Assembly: GCF_032854445.1 (NCBI RefSeq)
Contig: NC_088298.1
Span: forward strand, 10,711,504 to 10,775,503
Reading direction: 5' to 3'
Source of the DNA: Liolophura sinensis
Taxonomy: Eukaryota; Mollusca; Polyplacophora; Chitonida; Chitonidae
DNA length: 64,000 bases
Of this stretch, positions 1 through 13,300 are shown piece after piece. How positions within the stretch are numbered: the first letter of the stretch is position 1; the number at the start of each line of letters is the position of its first letter. The translations under genes and the position numbers were made by a program. Below the pieces are notes generated by a model. That model did not search any database and was not told where the DNA came from. It worked only from the letters and a program-made list of their open reading frames with translations.

Positions 1-1030
1 TTCTGCTATTGTTGTCATCCTATAAACTTACAGATCTTACAAATCCCATATTTTATATAAAACGAAGTATTTATGAAGGTTTGCTTGTGGAGTTCACATA
101 ATTTTAGAAATGCAGATACTTAAATTTATGTGTTTCATTGTCATCATCTATCCCATTTACATGTATATCAGCATAGCATAACATTTCTTCTGTCTTGGGG
201 ATTATACATTGGGCTACATGCCTGTAACACCAAAGTAATGAAATAATTTCTCCATGACATGTCACTGTCCATTTGGAGGATTTTAGAATTCGGCATTTCG
301 TAAAGGGTCAGTGGTTTTATGCCCAAATCACATATTTTTAATATGGCCTCACTAGAAATATGTGGACCTCAAGGACTTCAGCAAGAATCGTTATGAGATT
401 GTGAGCTGAATGACTTATTTATGAATTTTATTCTTGTTGCTAATTAGGTTTACTGGGTTAGGGAAGCTAGATATGTCATGTGTAAATAGTTGTGGCTGGC
501 TAGCCTACATACTTACTTTTAATTTTTAATTTTCAATTCCAAATCATTCTTTTCTGTTAGCTCTATGTAATCTCCCTGTTTTTTCCAATTATCTTAACTC
601 ATAAAGAACTTGTGCATTTATTTTACCAGTAATTACATGTTAAACTATATACATGAAAACGTACCAGTATGAGGATATACTAATTACTCCCTAATTAACA
701 CACCACTTTTACCTGTATCTGTTAAATAATGCATTTATCAGTGGTGAGACTGTTAATTGTATTTAGAACAACGGATATTTACTTCAAAAGACTTCATGTT
801 AATTGTGTGTGAAGAAGAATTGCTGGAAGAACCAGGCATATAAATTGACGAAACAGGCTGACATTCTGAAACTGATTATGCAAAAGTTGAAGAGTCAATT
901 TGTCCCAGCCTGTAGCTTTGAGTGGATTACACTAAGCAAGTCTGAACAGTCACTGGCAAGGAGTCTACTTGCAGTTCAGGACAGAAGGTGGTGGAGTAAA
1001 TATTCAAACATATTAAATTATCTGTTTCAG
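1..1030. other. Region upstream of the ODAD2 start exon (intron or intergenic)
   Basis: AT-rich DNA with no coding similarity that I recognise. It ends in a good 3' splice site (ttatctgtttcag, 1018-1030), so at least its right part is probably a 5'-UTR intron, and the true first exon and promoter would lie inside this stretch or before the window. An ORF at 803-1066 runs across this splice site and is not supported as a gene. Confidence 0.5.
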
Positions 1031-1305
1031 GACTTTATTTGTGAAGAGGGTACTGGACATAACTAAGAATCAATCATGGGACAAACCCTTCAGAGGGCAG
1101 CAAAATGGACATCCGCCAAAGACGGGTCAGGTGGGAAGCTGGAATTCACCCCAATAAACCAAGACATTCTTAACGCAATTCTCCAGTTCCTGGAGGGGTT
1201 CAGTGGGAAGCACCCAGAGGAAGCCAAGCTCATCTTCAAGAAGCCACTGACATGGCATAGCAATCTTAAACCTTCACAGTTTTCTGGCAGTGGATATAAT
1301 GAGAG
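1031..1305 (+). CDS. ODAD2: ODAD2 exon 1 (coding from 1076)
   Basis: Begins after acceptor ctgtttcag. 45 bases of leader precede the ATG at 1076, with an in-frame TAA at 1064-1066. Encodes residues 1-77 ([12 protein letters not shown]..., [17 protein letters not shown]), like the vertebrate N-terminus. Ends GAG AG before donor gttggt, phase 2. Confidence 0.9.
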
Positions 1306-4300
1306 GTTGGTTTACGGCATGTTGTTTTCTTTTTAACCACTCAAGCATGTGCCTGTTGCGTGTCATTAATGCATATCTCTTTAGAGGCTCTCACTGGTTA
1401 ACCTGTGGCTTGAAGTCAGGGGATGTGTCAAATTTCTCTACAAGGTCGGGTGGTGGGTTTCTTCTGGCAATCCGATTTTCTCCATTCACAGACCTGTCCA
1501 ACTTTGTGTAGCTGAAGAATTCAGTGTGTACAGAGAACACAGATTGTTAAATTACAGTTGAATAATTAAATAATTCCACGTATAACCAAAACAGAGATAA
1601 AAGTCCTCAGTACATAGGCATCCAAGTGCTACTTAACTGGCGGCAATTTACGTATGTCCTTTGGCATGCTTGGTACATGTAACTCAGTTAACTCTTTAAA
1701 AAGACTGAAGAATCAAATAAATTTTGCATAGTTGATTTGGTAAATTAAATTATCATAGGGGCATTTATGTAGTATTTAGCCTGTTCTATTATTAACTTTC
1801 CCCACAATTATGCTGTCTGCCTTAATGTATAATATATAAGTGGGGTTTTTCTGGGATGTTTGCCTAGGCTCTGTTTCCCCCACCCTGAAACCTGAGTGTC
1901 ATTATATTAGTGAAATATTGTTGTCCTGAGTACAGTATTAAACATACTTCAATTATTTACCTGTGGAGTCAGGTAAGTCAGGTGGAGTCAACATTTAATT
2001 TAGTTGATTTTCATTAATCTTGAATCAAATAATGAATAATTATGAATGTAAACTGCTCTCAATGAGTTCAGCTTTATGAAACTTTTAAATAAAAGCATAA
2101 ATTTATTTATTTGATTGGTGTTTTAAGCCGTACTCAAGAATATTTCGCTTATACAGCGGCTAGCATTATGGTGGGAGGAAACCAGGAAGAGCCTGCGGCA
2201 AACCCATGACCATCCGCTGGTTGCTGGCAGGCCTTTCCAATTACGGCAGGAGAGGAAGCCAGCATGAGCTACACTTGAACTCACAGCATTTGTGAGAGGC
2301 TCCTGGGGCATTACGTTGCGCTAGCGTGCTAACCAACTGAGCCATGGAGGCCCTCAAAAGCATAATTAACAAAACAGAAAAATACACAATGTGCCTGGAG
2401 GCCATAAGTAAATTTCTATTACCTACATATGACATTCAGTTTTTATCTGAATTTCAGGGGATCAGATGTATTCTCCGAGAGTACAAATGAGAAAACAAGT
2501 GAGCCGTTGATGTCACTGAAGAAATCTGGTGGTGACTATGAGATGAGTGTGAGCACCATGGAGATTGCAGAGAACATCCTACGCTCCAGTGGGGATGGGA
2601 AAATGAAAGAGCTCAGAGCCTGTCTGGAGTGTAAGATTTTACAATTTATTACCTCTGTCAAAGGAGACATAATGTTTTCACTGGTGTTTATTTGTCTGAC
2701 AGTTTGTCTGTCTCACAGACACTCCTTCTGTTTCTGTCAGTCAGCAAGTTTACAGAAAAAGTATTATGCACAGGTTTAAGTTAGGTGAAATTTTTGGCTA
2801 AGGTGCAGTCTGTTAAATTTTCATGGTGAACCAAATCGGCATCTGAAAAATGAATGAACTGAATGGGAGACTCGATGACAAGCTACACAGAAGGTCCAAA
2901 CAACAGTAGAGGGGATTGTTTTCTTCTGTGACGTTGTTGTGTGTGTGTACTTCATATATGTTTTGATGAGCACACATACACCGATAATTGTGATGTAATA
3001 AAGGAAAGAACAAATGAGTTAACGGTTTTGGACTGTCTTGATACAAACGGGAAGCGTTTTACAATTAACCCCATTAAGATTTCCTTTATCTATGTATAGT
3101 ATACACATTATCCCTGTGAAAATACAGTATACCTATTACACTGATGCTCATATCATTTCCTACTGAATACTAAATTGTGAGTGTGAGGACCAACAGTAAT
3201 ACTCTTTGACATTTCTTTGCCTCTAAAAGTGCACTTTTATGGGTGAAAGATTAGGTCATTTACCAAGTTTGTTTGATTTTTACAGCTAATAATGATCCGG
3301 TGGCCAACATTTGCGGAGAGAGGTTTGCCACAGTGGCAGGAGAGGATAACGCATTGTTTCGATTCTTTGAGGAAATAACAAAGGAGATTGAGAATCTGGC
3401 TCGGCAAAGTAAAGAGGAAGGAGATGGCGATTCTGCACTGGAGATCGCAGAGAAGAAGCGAGTCCTGAACATGCGGCTTCTTCTCTTACGTTTGGACGAG
3501 CAGCTTCTCAACCAATCGATTGCCAGGATCTCTAGGTATGGTTTGAATATGACTGACAGTAAAGCCTGGAGTAAACTGCAGTTCGCGCTTGAGTAGATAT
3601 TGCCCATTGCATCACTTCGTGTTGGCTATTTTGAAGGCATGGAAGAATGCTTAGACTGTTACACCTCGGAAATCAGAAGAAACTAAGCCCAAACTCGTAA
3701 TATCAGCAATATTGCACAAAAAGTTAATGTTATTTGACATTCAGGTCCCTCATAGAGTGAATGACCCAAGACAGAAATTACGTGAATGACATGTTAAATT
3801 TTACCGACCAACCAACCGACAGAGAGAGTAACACTTACACTTCCTTGTGACAGCTAAATAGTTAAGACGTGCCCTGTATAATCATTGATACATATCCACA
3901 GATCATGCAGTTAAGACATGCCCTGTATAATCATTGATACATGTCCATAGATCATGCAGTTAAGACATGCCCTGTATAATCATTGATACATGTCCACAGA
4001 TCATGCAGTTAAGACATGCCGTGTATAATCATTGATACATATCCACAGATCATGCGGTTAAGACATGTCCTGTATAATCATTGATACATGTCCACAGATC
4101 ATGCTGTTAAGACGTGCCCTGTATAATCATGGATACATATCCACAGATCATGCAGTTAAGACATGCCCTGTATAATCATGGATACATATCCACAGGTCAT
4201 GCAGTTAAGACATGCCCAGTATAATCATGGATACATATCCACGGATCATGCAGTTAAGACATGCCCTGTATAATCATTGATACATGTCCACAGATCATGC

Positions 4301-7300
4301 AGTTAAGACATGCCCTGTATAATCATTGATACATATCCACAGATCATGCAGTTAAGACATGCCCTGTATAATCATTGATGCATGTCCACAGATCATGCTG
4401 TTAAGACATGCCTTGTATAATCATTGATATATATCCACGGATCATGCTGTTAAGACATGCCCTGTATAATCATTGATACATATCCACAGATCATGCAGTT
4501 AAGACATGCCCTGTATAATCAATGATACATATCCACAGATCATGCAGTTAAGACATGCCCTGTATAATCATTGATACATATCCACGGATCATGCAGTTAA
4601 GACGTGCCCTGTATAATCATTGATACATATCCACAGATCATGCAGTTAAGACATGCCCTGTATAATCATTGATACATATCCACAGATCATGCAGTTAAGA
4701 CGTGCCCTGTATAATCATTGATACATATCCACAGATCATGCTGTTAAGACATGCCCTGTATAATCATTGATACATGTCCACAGATCATGCAGTTAAGACA
4801 TGCCCTGTATAATCATGGATACATATCCACAGATCATGCTTTGTCAAGAAATACTTATGTTGCTTTTAATGTTGCTTTTGTACCCAGGAATAATAGTTAA
4901 TGTGAAGAAACTCACAGTTTTACATCACAGTTCCTGTGGTATCCTTTTTCATAGCATGTCTGATAAATTTTTGGCTTGTTTGATGGGAAGCTCTCAGCCT
5001 TGAAGAAGTTAATGTTTTTGCTTCCTTCTGTCCTTTCATTGTTGATGTGTCTGTCTGTTTGTTCATAGTGAAGTGCGTCTAAGCCCTCAAGTTGTGGACC
5101 AGGAAGTCTCTAATCTGAAGAAAATGTCAGGCTATGATGAAGACAAATATGTTCTGGAAGAAATCAATTATTTTGGTAAGAGATAATTAAATGTAAGTGA
5201 ACTATGGAATGATTAAGGCAACAATGAACACATACATGTAACAGTATAATTTGTACCTACAAACCTGTACCTACATGTAGCAAAGCAGTATTATTAAAGT
5301 ATTATTAAAGCCATATTTTATGAGCAACTCAGGGACAAGGATTGAAGAAACGTTTCTTGGAATGTTCTTATTAAATACTTCTGCTTGGAATTTGCCGTAA
5401 ACAGCCCAAAAAACTTCACCCATGACTACTGAAATGCCGATTTTCTCTGATTCTTAAGATCTGTTTGTCCTACAAAAGCATTTTGATGTGTGTTAATTTG
5501 GAAGGTTCCACACCAAAAGTAATGTTTTTTGACCTTTATTTGAATAATGAAAGAGCGGTTTTTCGGGAGGCGGAATTTGAGGTCAAAAACACTTGACACT
5601 TGTGTGCATGAATGCTAACATTATGACTGAAGCCTTGCTGTATGGTTTAGATGTAGATATATGATTAACAGTGGGGAACTCGTAAAACTCCTTCCCGCCT
5701 GTATCAAGATCGAACAAACTGTGAGCTCATTGATTCCTCCTTTTATTACGTCACAATTATCAGTGTATGCGTGCTCATGAAATATACATGGAGTACACAC
5801 ACACTGCAATGTCACAGAAGAAAACGATGCATTCTGCTGTCATTTGGACCTCCTGTGTAGCTCATCCTCCAGTCTCCCAATGACGGACTCGCACCATCAA
5901 GTTGAAATGTGTTTTCCCATTGATGTACAAGTAGGCATTTCTAAATTTCGTAGTTACTCACCAGAAAGGTACATATTACTACAAATGTGAAACATGTCAT
6001 CTCATGGTTATGCCCTATATGGTAACAATAGCCAGGCCTCTGTTAGACATTGTTCCTCTCTGGCTGTACGTGGGAAGGTCTGCCAGCAACCTGTGGATGG
6101 TTGGGGAGTTCCCCCGAGCACTGCCCAGTTTCCTTCCACCATAATGCAAGCTGTTGTCATATTATTGAAATATTATATGAAATAAATAAATATTTGATTG
6201 GTGTTTTACGCAGTACTCAAGAATATTTCACTTATACAACAGCAGCCAGTGTTATGGTGGGAGAAAACCAGGCAGAGCCCGGGGGGGGAAACCCTCGATC
6301 ATTCGCACTTTAATAAATAAATAAATAAAAAAAAAATAAACATCCTGAATTCCTGTGCATGGCCAGTTTTGTTTTATTTTACCCTTCACCTTACCCTTCT
6401 GTGTTTCCATAGATACTGGGTACATCTACCAGAACTCATGCCGCGCCCCTCCATGGAGACAGGTCCACGGTGACATCAGCTACATCAGTGTCAAGCCACA
6501 TGACATGAACACCCTGTATGTCACAGCCAACACCAGTGGCTACCATCTCATCAAGGTTGGTGGTTTAAAGTTCGCAGTTTTTGTGATATAGTACAGATCA
6601 ATAATCGCCCCTTTATCTTATCTTTAGATGGGGAGACTCGATACTAAAAAATCCAAAAATGGAACTTGAGTGAGATAGGAGCGACTGGACATGATTCCGG
6701 AGGCTCTACTATGGAGCACCCCATGTTCTCATAAAAATTCATGGTTGAAGAGAGATTTATAGAGTTACCCAACACATCTGAAAGAAAGTATCAGTGGTTT
6801 ATTTAAACTCCTCTTCCTAAATTAATCAGGTTATGTTATTTGTTGTCTTTTCTTTTAATGCCACTCGGCGATATTACTGGTAGCAACCATAAATCTTGAG
6901 GTGACTTACAGTAGCTTACCATAGAATGTATTCTTTCACACCTGTCTGTGTACACTATAAATAGCCCAGTTACCCATTTAGCATATCCCAACATTGAGGT
7001 TTCTCCATTCATTATCCAGAAAAGTCATGTTATCTTTTTTTCTGCCTGCTTACAGGGTCCTGCCAAAGACAAGAAGGAGCTGGATTACGAGAAAGTCAGT
7101 GAATACTACAAGAGCCTAGTCACCCTGCTCAAGGACCAGAGCTCCAACTTTGCTGAGAGGATTGACAAACAGGTCAGTTTCATGGGTTTTAACTCTTCAG
7201 GAAATTTTTAATCAAACGCAGTATGATTAAGTGTGAATTAAAGTTGAATTGCACTCTTTTTTTCAAAAGTGTTAAAAGGAAACTCAAATTTAAGTCATAA

Positions 7301-10300
7301 TAATGTAAACCTGGTTTTCTCCACCCATAAACGTAACCACCATTATTCTTGAGTAGCAGTATGACGTTAAATACCATTTGAATAAATAAATAGATAAATA
7401 AATAAATTATAAAACCAGCCTCTGATCAACGAGACTACAGCTAAGCTTGAATTTATTTTTTGAGTTCGTCTTCGGCTTTAAGTCAGCATTTTTTGTTGAT
7501 GAACTAAAATTTAGCCCAAAAAACTGCATTTTTAGAGGCAAATAATGTCACAAAATATTGCTTCTCGTAACAAATTTCAAAATACCTTTCGAAGATAAAT
7601 AGAACTCCCAGAATCAGGTAAAATCCTCAGTTTAATCATGGGCGAAATTTTAGGTCATTTAGTGTAAATTGTGAAGAGTGACAGTTTACATTTAAAGTGA
7701 CAAAATTGACATTAACACCAGTCTAAAGTCAATTTCATTCTAAACAGAGAATTAAACAAACATGATTACTACTTGTATCATCCCATGCAGGATTTTGTGG
7801 TTCAAGAAGATAAGAAGGAGCATTTTGCTGTCTTGATGGGAGATCTCCATGACGACGAGGAAGGTGATGGAGCCAATCAGTCTGAGCTGACGAGCAGGAA
7901 GCAGGGCGACAGTCAAACTGACCGCGACAAGACCCAGAAACACAAGGCACAGAAGCAGAAAAAGATGGAGCCGTCTCTGAAGTGGAAAAACTTGGGGATG
8001 GAAGAATCCAAACAGTACGTGTCAGGGACAAGTTATACCAACAGAAAAATAAGCTTGTATGATGACCAAATTATACGAGCGTAAAATGATTCCCAAAACA
8101 TATGACACATAACCTGTACATTGACCAATTTATATAGGCCTGAAAGGTTTTCCAACCATGGAATCTTACAAAGTATAACTTTGTATAATGACCAACTTAT
8201 ACAAACCTAATATGATTTCCCACCACATAAGTGTGTATGAGGACCAACTTATACAAACATAATATGATTTCCCACCACGTAAGTGTGTATAAGGACCAAC
8301 TTATACAAACCTAATATGATTTCCCACCATGTGTGTATAAGGACCAACTTATGCAAACCTAATATGATTTCCCACCAAGTAAGTGTGTATGAGGACCAAC
8401 TTATACAAAGCTAATATGATTTCCCATCACGTAAGTGTGTATAAGGACCAACTTATACAAAGCTAATATGATTTCCCACCACGTGTGTATGAGGACCAAC
8501 TTATACAAAGCTAATATGATTTCCCACCACGTAAGTGTGTATGAGGACCAACTTATACAAAGCTAATATGATTTCCCACCATGTTAGTGTGTATGAGGAC
8601 CAACTTATACAAAGCTAATATGATTTCCCACCATGTAAGTGTGTATAATGACCAACTAATACAAACTTAATATGATTTCCCACCACATAAGTGTGTATAA
8701 TGACCAATTTATACAAACCTGATATGATTTCCCACCACATAAGTGTGTATAATGACCAACTTATAAAAACCAAATATGAATTCCCACCACATAAGTGTGT
8801 ATAAGGACCAACTTATACAAAGCTAATATGATTTTCCACCAAGTAAGTGTGTATGAGGACCAACTTATACAAAGCTAATATGATTTCCCACCATGTAAGT
8901 GTGTATGGGGACCAACTTATACAAAGCTAATATGATTTCCCACCACGTGCGTATGAGGACCAACTTATACAAAGCTAATATGATTTCCCACCACGTAAGT
9001 CTGTATGAGGACCAACTTATACAAAGCTAATATGATTTCCCACCACGTAAGTGTGTATAATGACCAACTTATACAAACCTAATATGATTTCCCACCACGT
9101 AAGTGTGTATGAGGACCAAGTTATACAAAGCTAATATGATTTCCTACCACGTAAGTGTGTATGAGGACCAACTTATACAAAGCTAATATGATTTCCCACC
9201 ACGTAAGTGTGTATAATGACCAACTTATACAAACCTAATATGATTTCCCACCACGTAAGTGTGTATGGGGACCAACTTATACAAAGCTAATATGATTTCC
9301 CACCACGTGTGTATAAAGACCAACTTATACAAAGCTAATATGATTTCCCACCACGTAAGTGTGTATGAGGACCAACTTATACAAACCTAATATAATTTCC
9401 CACCACGCAAGTCTGTATGAGGACCAAGTTATACAAAGCTAATATGATTTCCCACCACGTGTGTATAAAGACCAACTTATACAAAGCTAATATGATTTCC
9501 CACCACGTAAGTCTGTATGAGGACCAAGTTATACAAAGCTAATATAATTTCCCACCACGCAAGTCTGTATGAGGACCAAGTTATACAAAGCTAATATGAT
9601 TTCCCACCACGTAAGTGTGTATAATGTCCAAGTTATACAAAGCTAATATGATTTCCCACCACGTAAGTGTGTATAAGGACCAACTTACCGAACCTAATAT
9701 GACCACGTAAACTTATGAAACTTAGGTTTGCGTAATTACTAACTTCAGTAAATAAACCTTTTTTTTTTGATATTAATTCTTTATTCAAAAAATGTTCAAG
9801 GAAATTTATCCAGCTCTGTCATGTTAGCAATTTGTGGATTGAAATGTAATTTTGACAACAGTTAATTGAAATAAGATTAATCTAACAAACACATTTTCTT
9901 ATTTTTGATATAGGACAGAAGAGAAAAATGAAAGAAAGACAGTGGTGGTAGTGAAAAAGAGAACATCTCAAAGGTGAGTGTCTGTTTTGTATCCCCTCAT
10001 GGCAGGTAGTAATTCCCCCTGATCCCCATGGCGATTATCTCCCTTTACACGCGTGAGACGCTAGTGAACTGAGTGAGCTGTTGCAGACCTTTCCTTTTGC
10101 GCTGAATTGTAAGATGCATATAACCGTAGACTGCTGTTGTGTAATATAACTTCTTATTTCTTCATGTTAAGGTAGAAATATTTTCATTTCACTTCACATA
10201 AATTGTACTCAAACGACCAAATGTTTGGTTGTTTTTTTTATTGGTTTTCTCCTTAACCAAATCAAGGTTCATTTCTGTTCCTCTTTCATACAGTTCTAAA

Positions 10301-13300
10301 AATTTTGTCTCAGAATTTGGGTAGCTCTTAAGATTTTGTCCGTCTGCATATGCTACAGCAATTTTTCCCGGCCCCATTATTAGAAAAATGTCATAGATAT
10401 AGTCTTAATCTTAAAACAGTTTGCTTAGCTAAACTTTGCTGAAGTTCACATCAGTGTTTGTGTGTGATATGTACTTTCAGGTCCAAGAGTAAGACGCCCA
10501 ATGACATGGATGACTCATTCAGCGAGAGTTCCGAGGAGAGCGAGGAAGAGGAAGAGGCTGTAGAGAGGCGCAGCGAGACCAATGCTGACCTGCCCTCAGA
10601 GTATTGGCAGATCCAGAAACTCGTCAAGTATCTCAAGGTAAGATATTACATATCAGCTTTGACGCTAGTGGCTAAATAAAGTGGGCAGATATGACAAGCG
10701 TATGTTTATGCTCCCAGGGGAATGCAATATGGGACATCTTGATTTGCTCTTGACCATAGGTTGGTGTGTCATTGTGAGTTTGTTTGTGTGCAGCGAAGGT
10801 TTTGATAAACATTTCTTGATTTTTTTTGGCATTTTTCCCATGTTTTACAAATTTTGGTCATGGGTTCGAGTGGTACTCTGGTAACCAGCATCATGTACAT
10901 GTCGCCAACTCTGTACTTGTTTAACTTTGTCTGCTGTTGTTGTTCTAAAGGGAGGTAACCAGACAGCCACGATCATTGCCCTGTGCTGTATGCGTGACTT
11001 TAACCTGGCCCAGGAGACCTGTCAGCTTGCCATCCGTGATGTGGGTGGACTTGAGGTCCTCATCAACCTGCTAGACACTGAGGAGATCAAGTGCAAGGTG
11101 AGTCGGTATTGGCAGTGAGCCTCCATCCTTTTAGCTTTGAGTTCAAACCTATGTCAGGTCAGTGTGCAGTTTTCTTGGTACATTGTTACAGTAACAGAGT
11201 GACACACTATTTGGGGGCTTTTTCTTTTCCACCCATCTTTTCACGTTTAAATAAAACCATCCACAGAATTTGATTATTTGTGCAATATCTGACACCAAAA
11301 CTTGATCCAGGAGCATAATTCAGAAGATCAAACTAATGCTGTTTAATAAGTTTTCTATATACCACTCCATGTTAAAATTGGCAGATCGACCCTACCATGA
11401 TATCATCGCTATTTGCTTTATGTGTGACTTCAATCTGGCCTAACTACAGTGTTAAACACAAAGTAATCAGTGTAAGCGTCTTTGAAATCTGCACAGAATG
11501 CAGAGCAAGAAGTTGTGGGTGAAGTCACAAATAAATCCTCATGTCAGCATGAATCCTAAGTGTATTTTTGACATGCTTGTTGTCACTTTATTTTTTTTTG
11601 TCAGATTGGAGCTCTTAAAATCCTGAAAGAAATCTCCAGGAATACTCAAATCCGCCGAGCTATTGCTGACCTGGGTGGTCTTCAGACGATGGTGAAAATC
11701 CTGAGAGATCCCAACAAGGAGCTGAAATGTTTGGCTGCTGAAACAATCGCAAATGTTGCCAAGTTTAGACGAGCAAGACGCACGGTCCGACAGCATGGAG
11801 GAATAAAGAAACTGGTAAGTATCATGATACAGGACTTCAGTCCAAAAGATTTTCCCGTGTATATTCTGAGTTGATATAAATATTGCATTTTACAGTTTCA
11901 TCCTCTGGATATACTTGATAGTTTATCAGCTATTTTGACCCAGTCCTTTTCCTAATCTTTTTTGGAAACATCAAAGGAGTTGACTGAGATTTGGTAGTTT
12001 CTCAGTCTGAAAGTAAAACTTGCTGTTTTCTCTACACTCACAGTCATAATAGGTTAAGAAGGTTACTTTGTAAACCAGTGATGGTATGAAGTAATACCAT
12101 CATATATAAACATTGAAGAGGATATGTATGTCAGAATTACTGTGTGATGACATTTGAAAAAGTAAAAATGTAAAGGTAAACATATAAAAATTAGTTTTGG
12201 TGCATTTTATTTTTCTGTAGTAAGGGAAGTAACTCTTATTGACTCATACACATGTTATGTGCTTCCGTGAAGGTTGGTTTGTTGGACTGTGCATCGTTGA
12301 CAAACCTGACAACGCAGGACTTGGAGAAGGATGTGGAGGTTGCGCGCTGTGGTGCGCTTGCGCTCTGGAGTTGCAGCAAGAGTAAGAAGAACAAGGAGTC
12401 CATGCAGAAAGCAGGCGCTATCCCACTCCTAGCTAAACTGCTCAAGTCCACCCATGAGAACATGCTGATCCCGGTGGTGGGGACTCTGCAGGAGTGTGCT
12501 ACAGAGGTGAGCACCCCAGGGGATGTGAATACCATCAGTGAAATCCATACCCATAGTCATCTTCGTTAACATTTACGGGCTTTATACATTTAAGAGATCC
12601 TTCCTCCTGAGGAATTCCTTAAATCTTTACTTTTTCGAAAACTTTTGTAGTTGCATGCAGAAAACTTTCAGATTTAGCTTTATGAACAGAAAAAAATTGA
12701 AATTCAGTGGAAAGGGTGAGTCAGTTGCTCAACTTTGTCTATGTCTCATCCCTATATTTAATCCGATACAGTTCTATGGACCGTAGCATAAAATTGTTTC
12801 TGACATAATGTATGTATAATGGTTCTAGCTGACAACATGCACTTGTCCTTTAAACCCCTGTAAGTTATTGAATTTTTGGTTTTCATGGCCATGAAAGGAC
12901 TTGAAATTGAGTTTAATTTGGCACAAATCCCGGGAAAATATATAGGTGTAGGTGTTAATTTACTAATTGAGTCCTTGAACATCATTCTTGAAAATCTTGA
13001 AGCATTTTCTTTCAGAAATAAAAACATTCCTGTTTAATACATTAATGTGGTGGTTTTATATGTACATGTATATTGAGTACATCAGGTAATACAATTTTCC
13101 TTCCATTAAGTCGTATTTATTTGTCACGGGTATATGAATGATGGGTAAGATCATATTTTTCAGTTTACAACATGTAGATGTACTGTAAAACATCATTGTC
13201 AAACAAGCAGTATAAGAAGTTACATTGAAAAGTTGGTATCCATATGCAAACCCTGTTATGTTTCTCTGTCAACTTGTAAATGTCTCTTAAAGAGGTATTT

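Noticed and set aside
803-1066. 87-codon ORF upstream of the ODAD2 ATG
   Set aside because: It crosses the likely 3' splice site at 1030 and has no recognisable similarity. The conserved protein starts at 1076.
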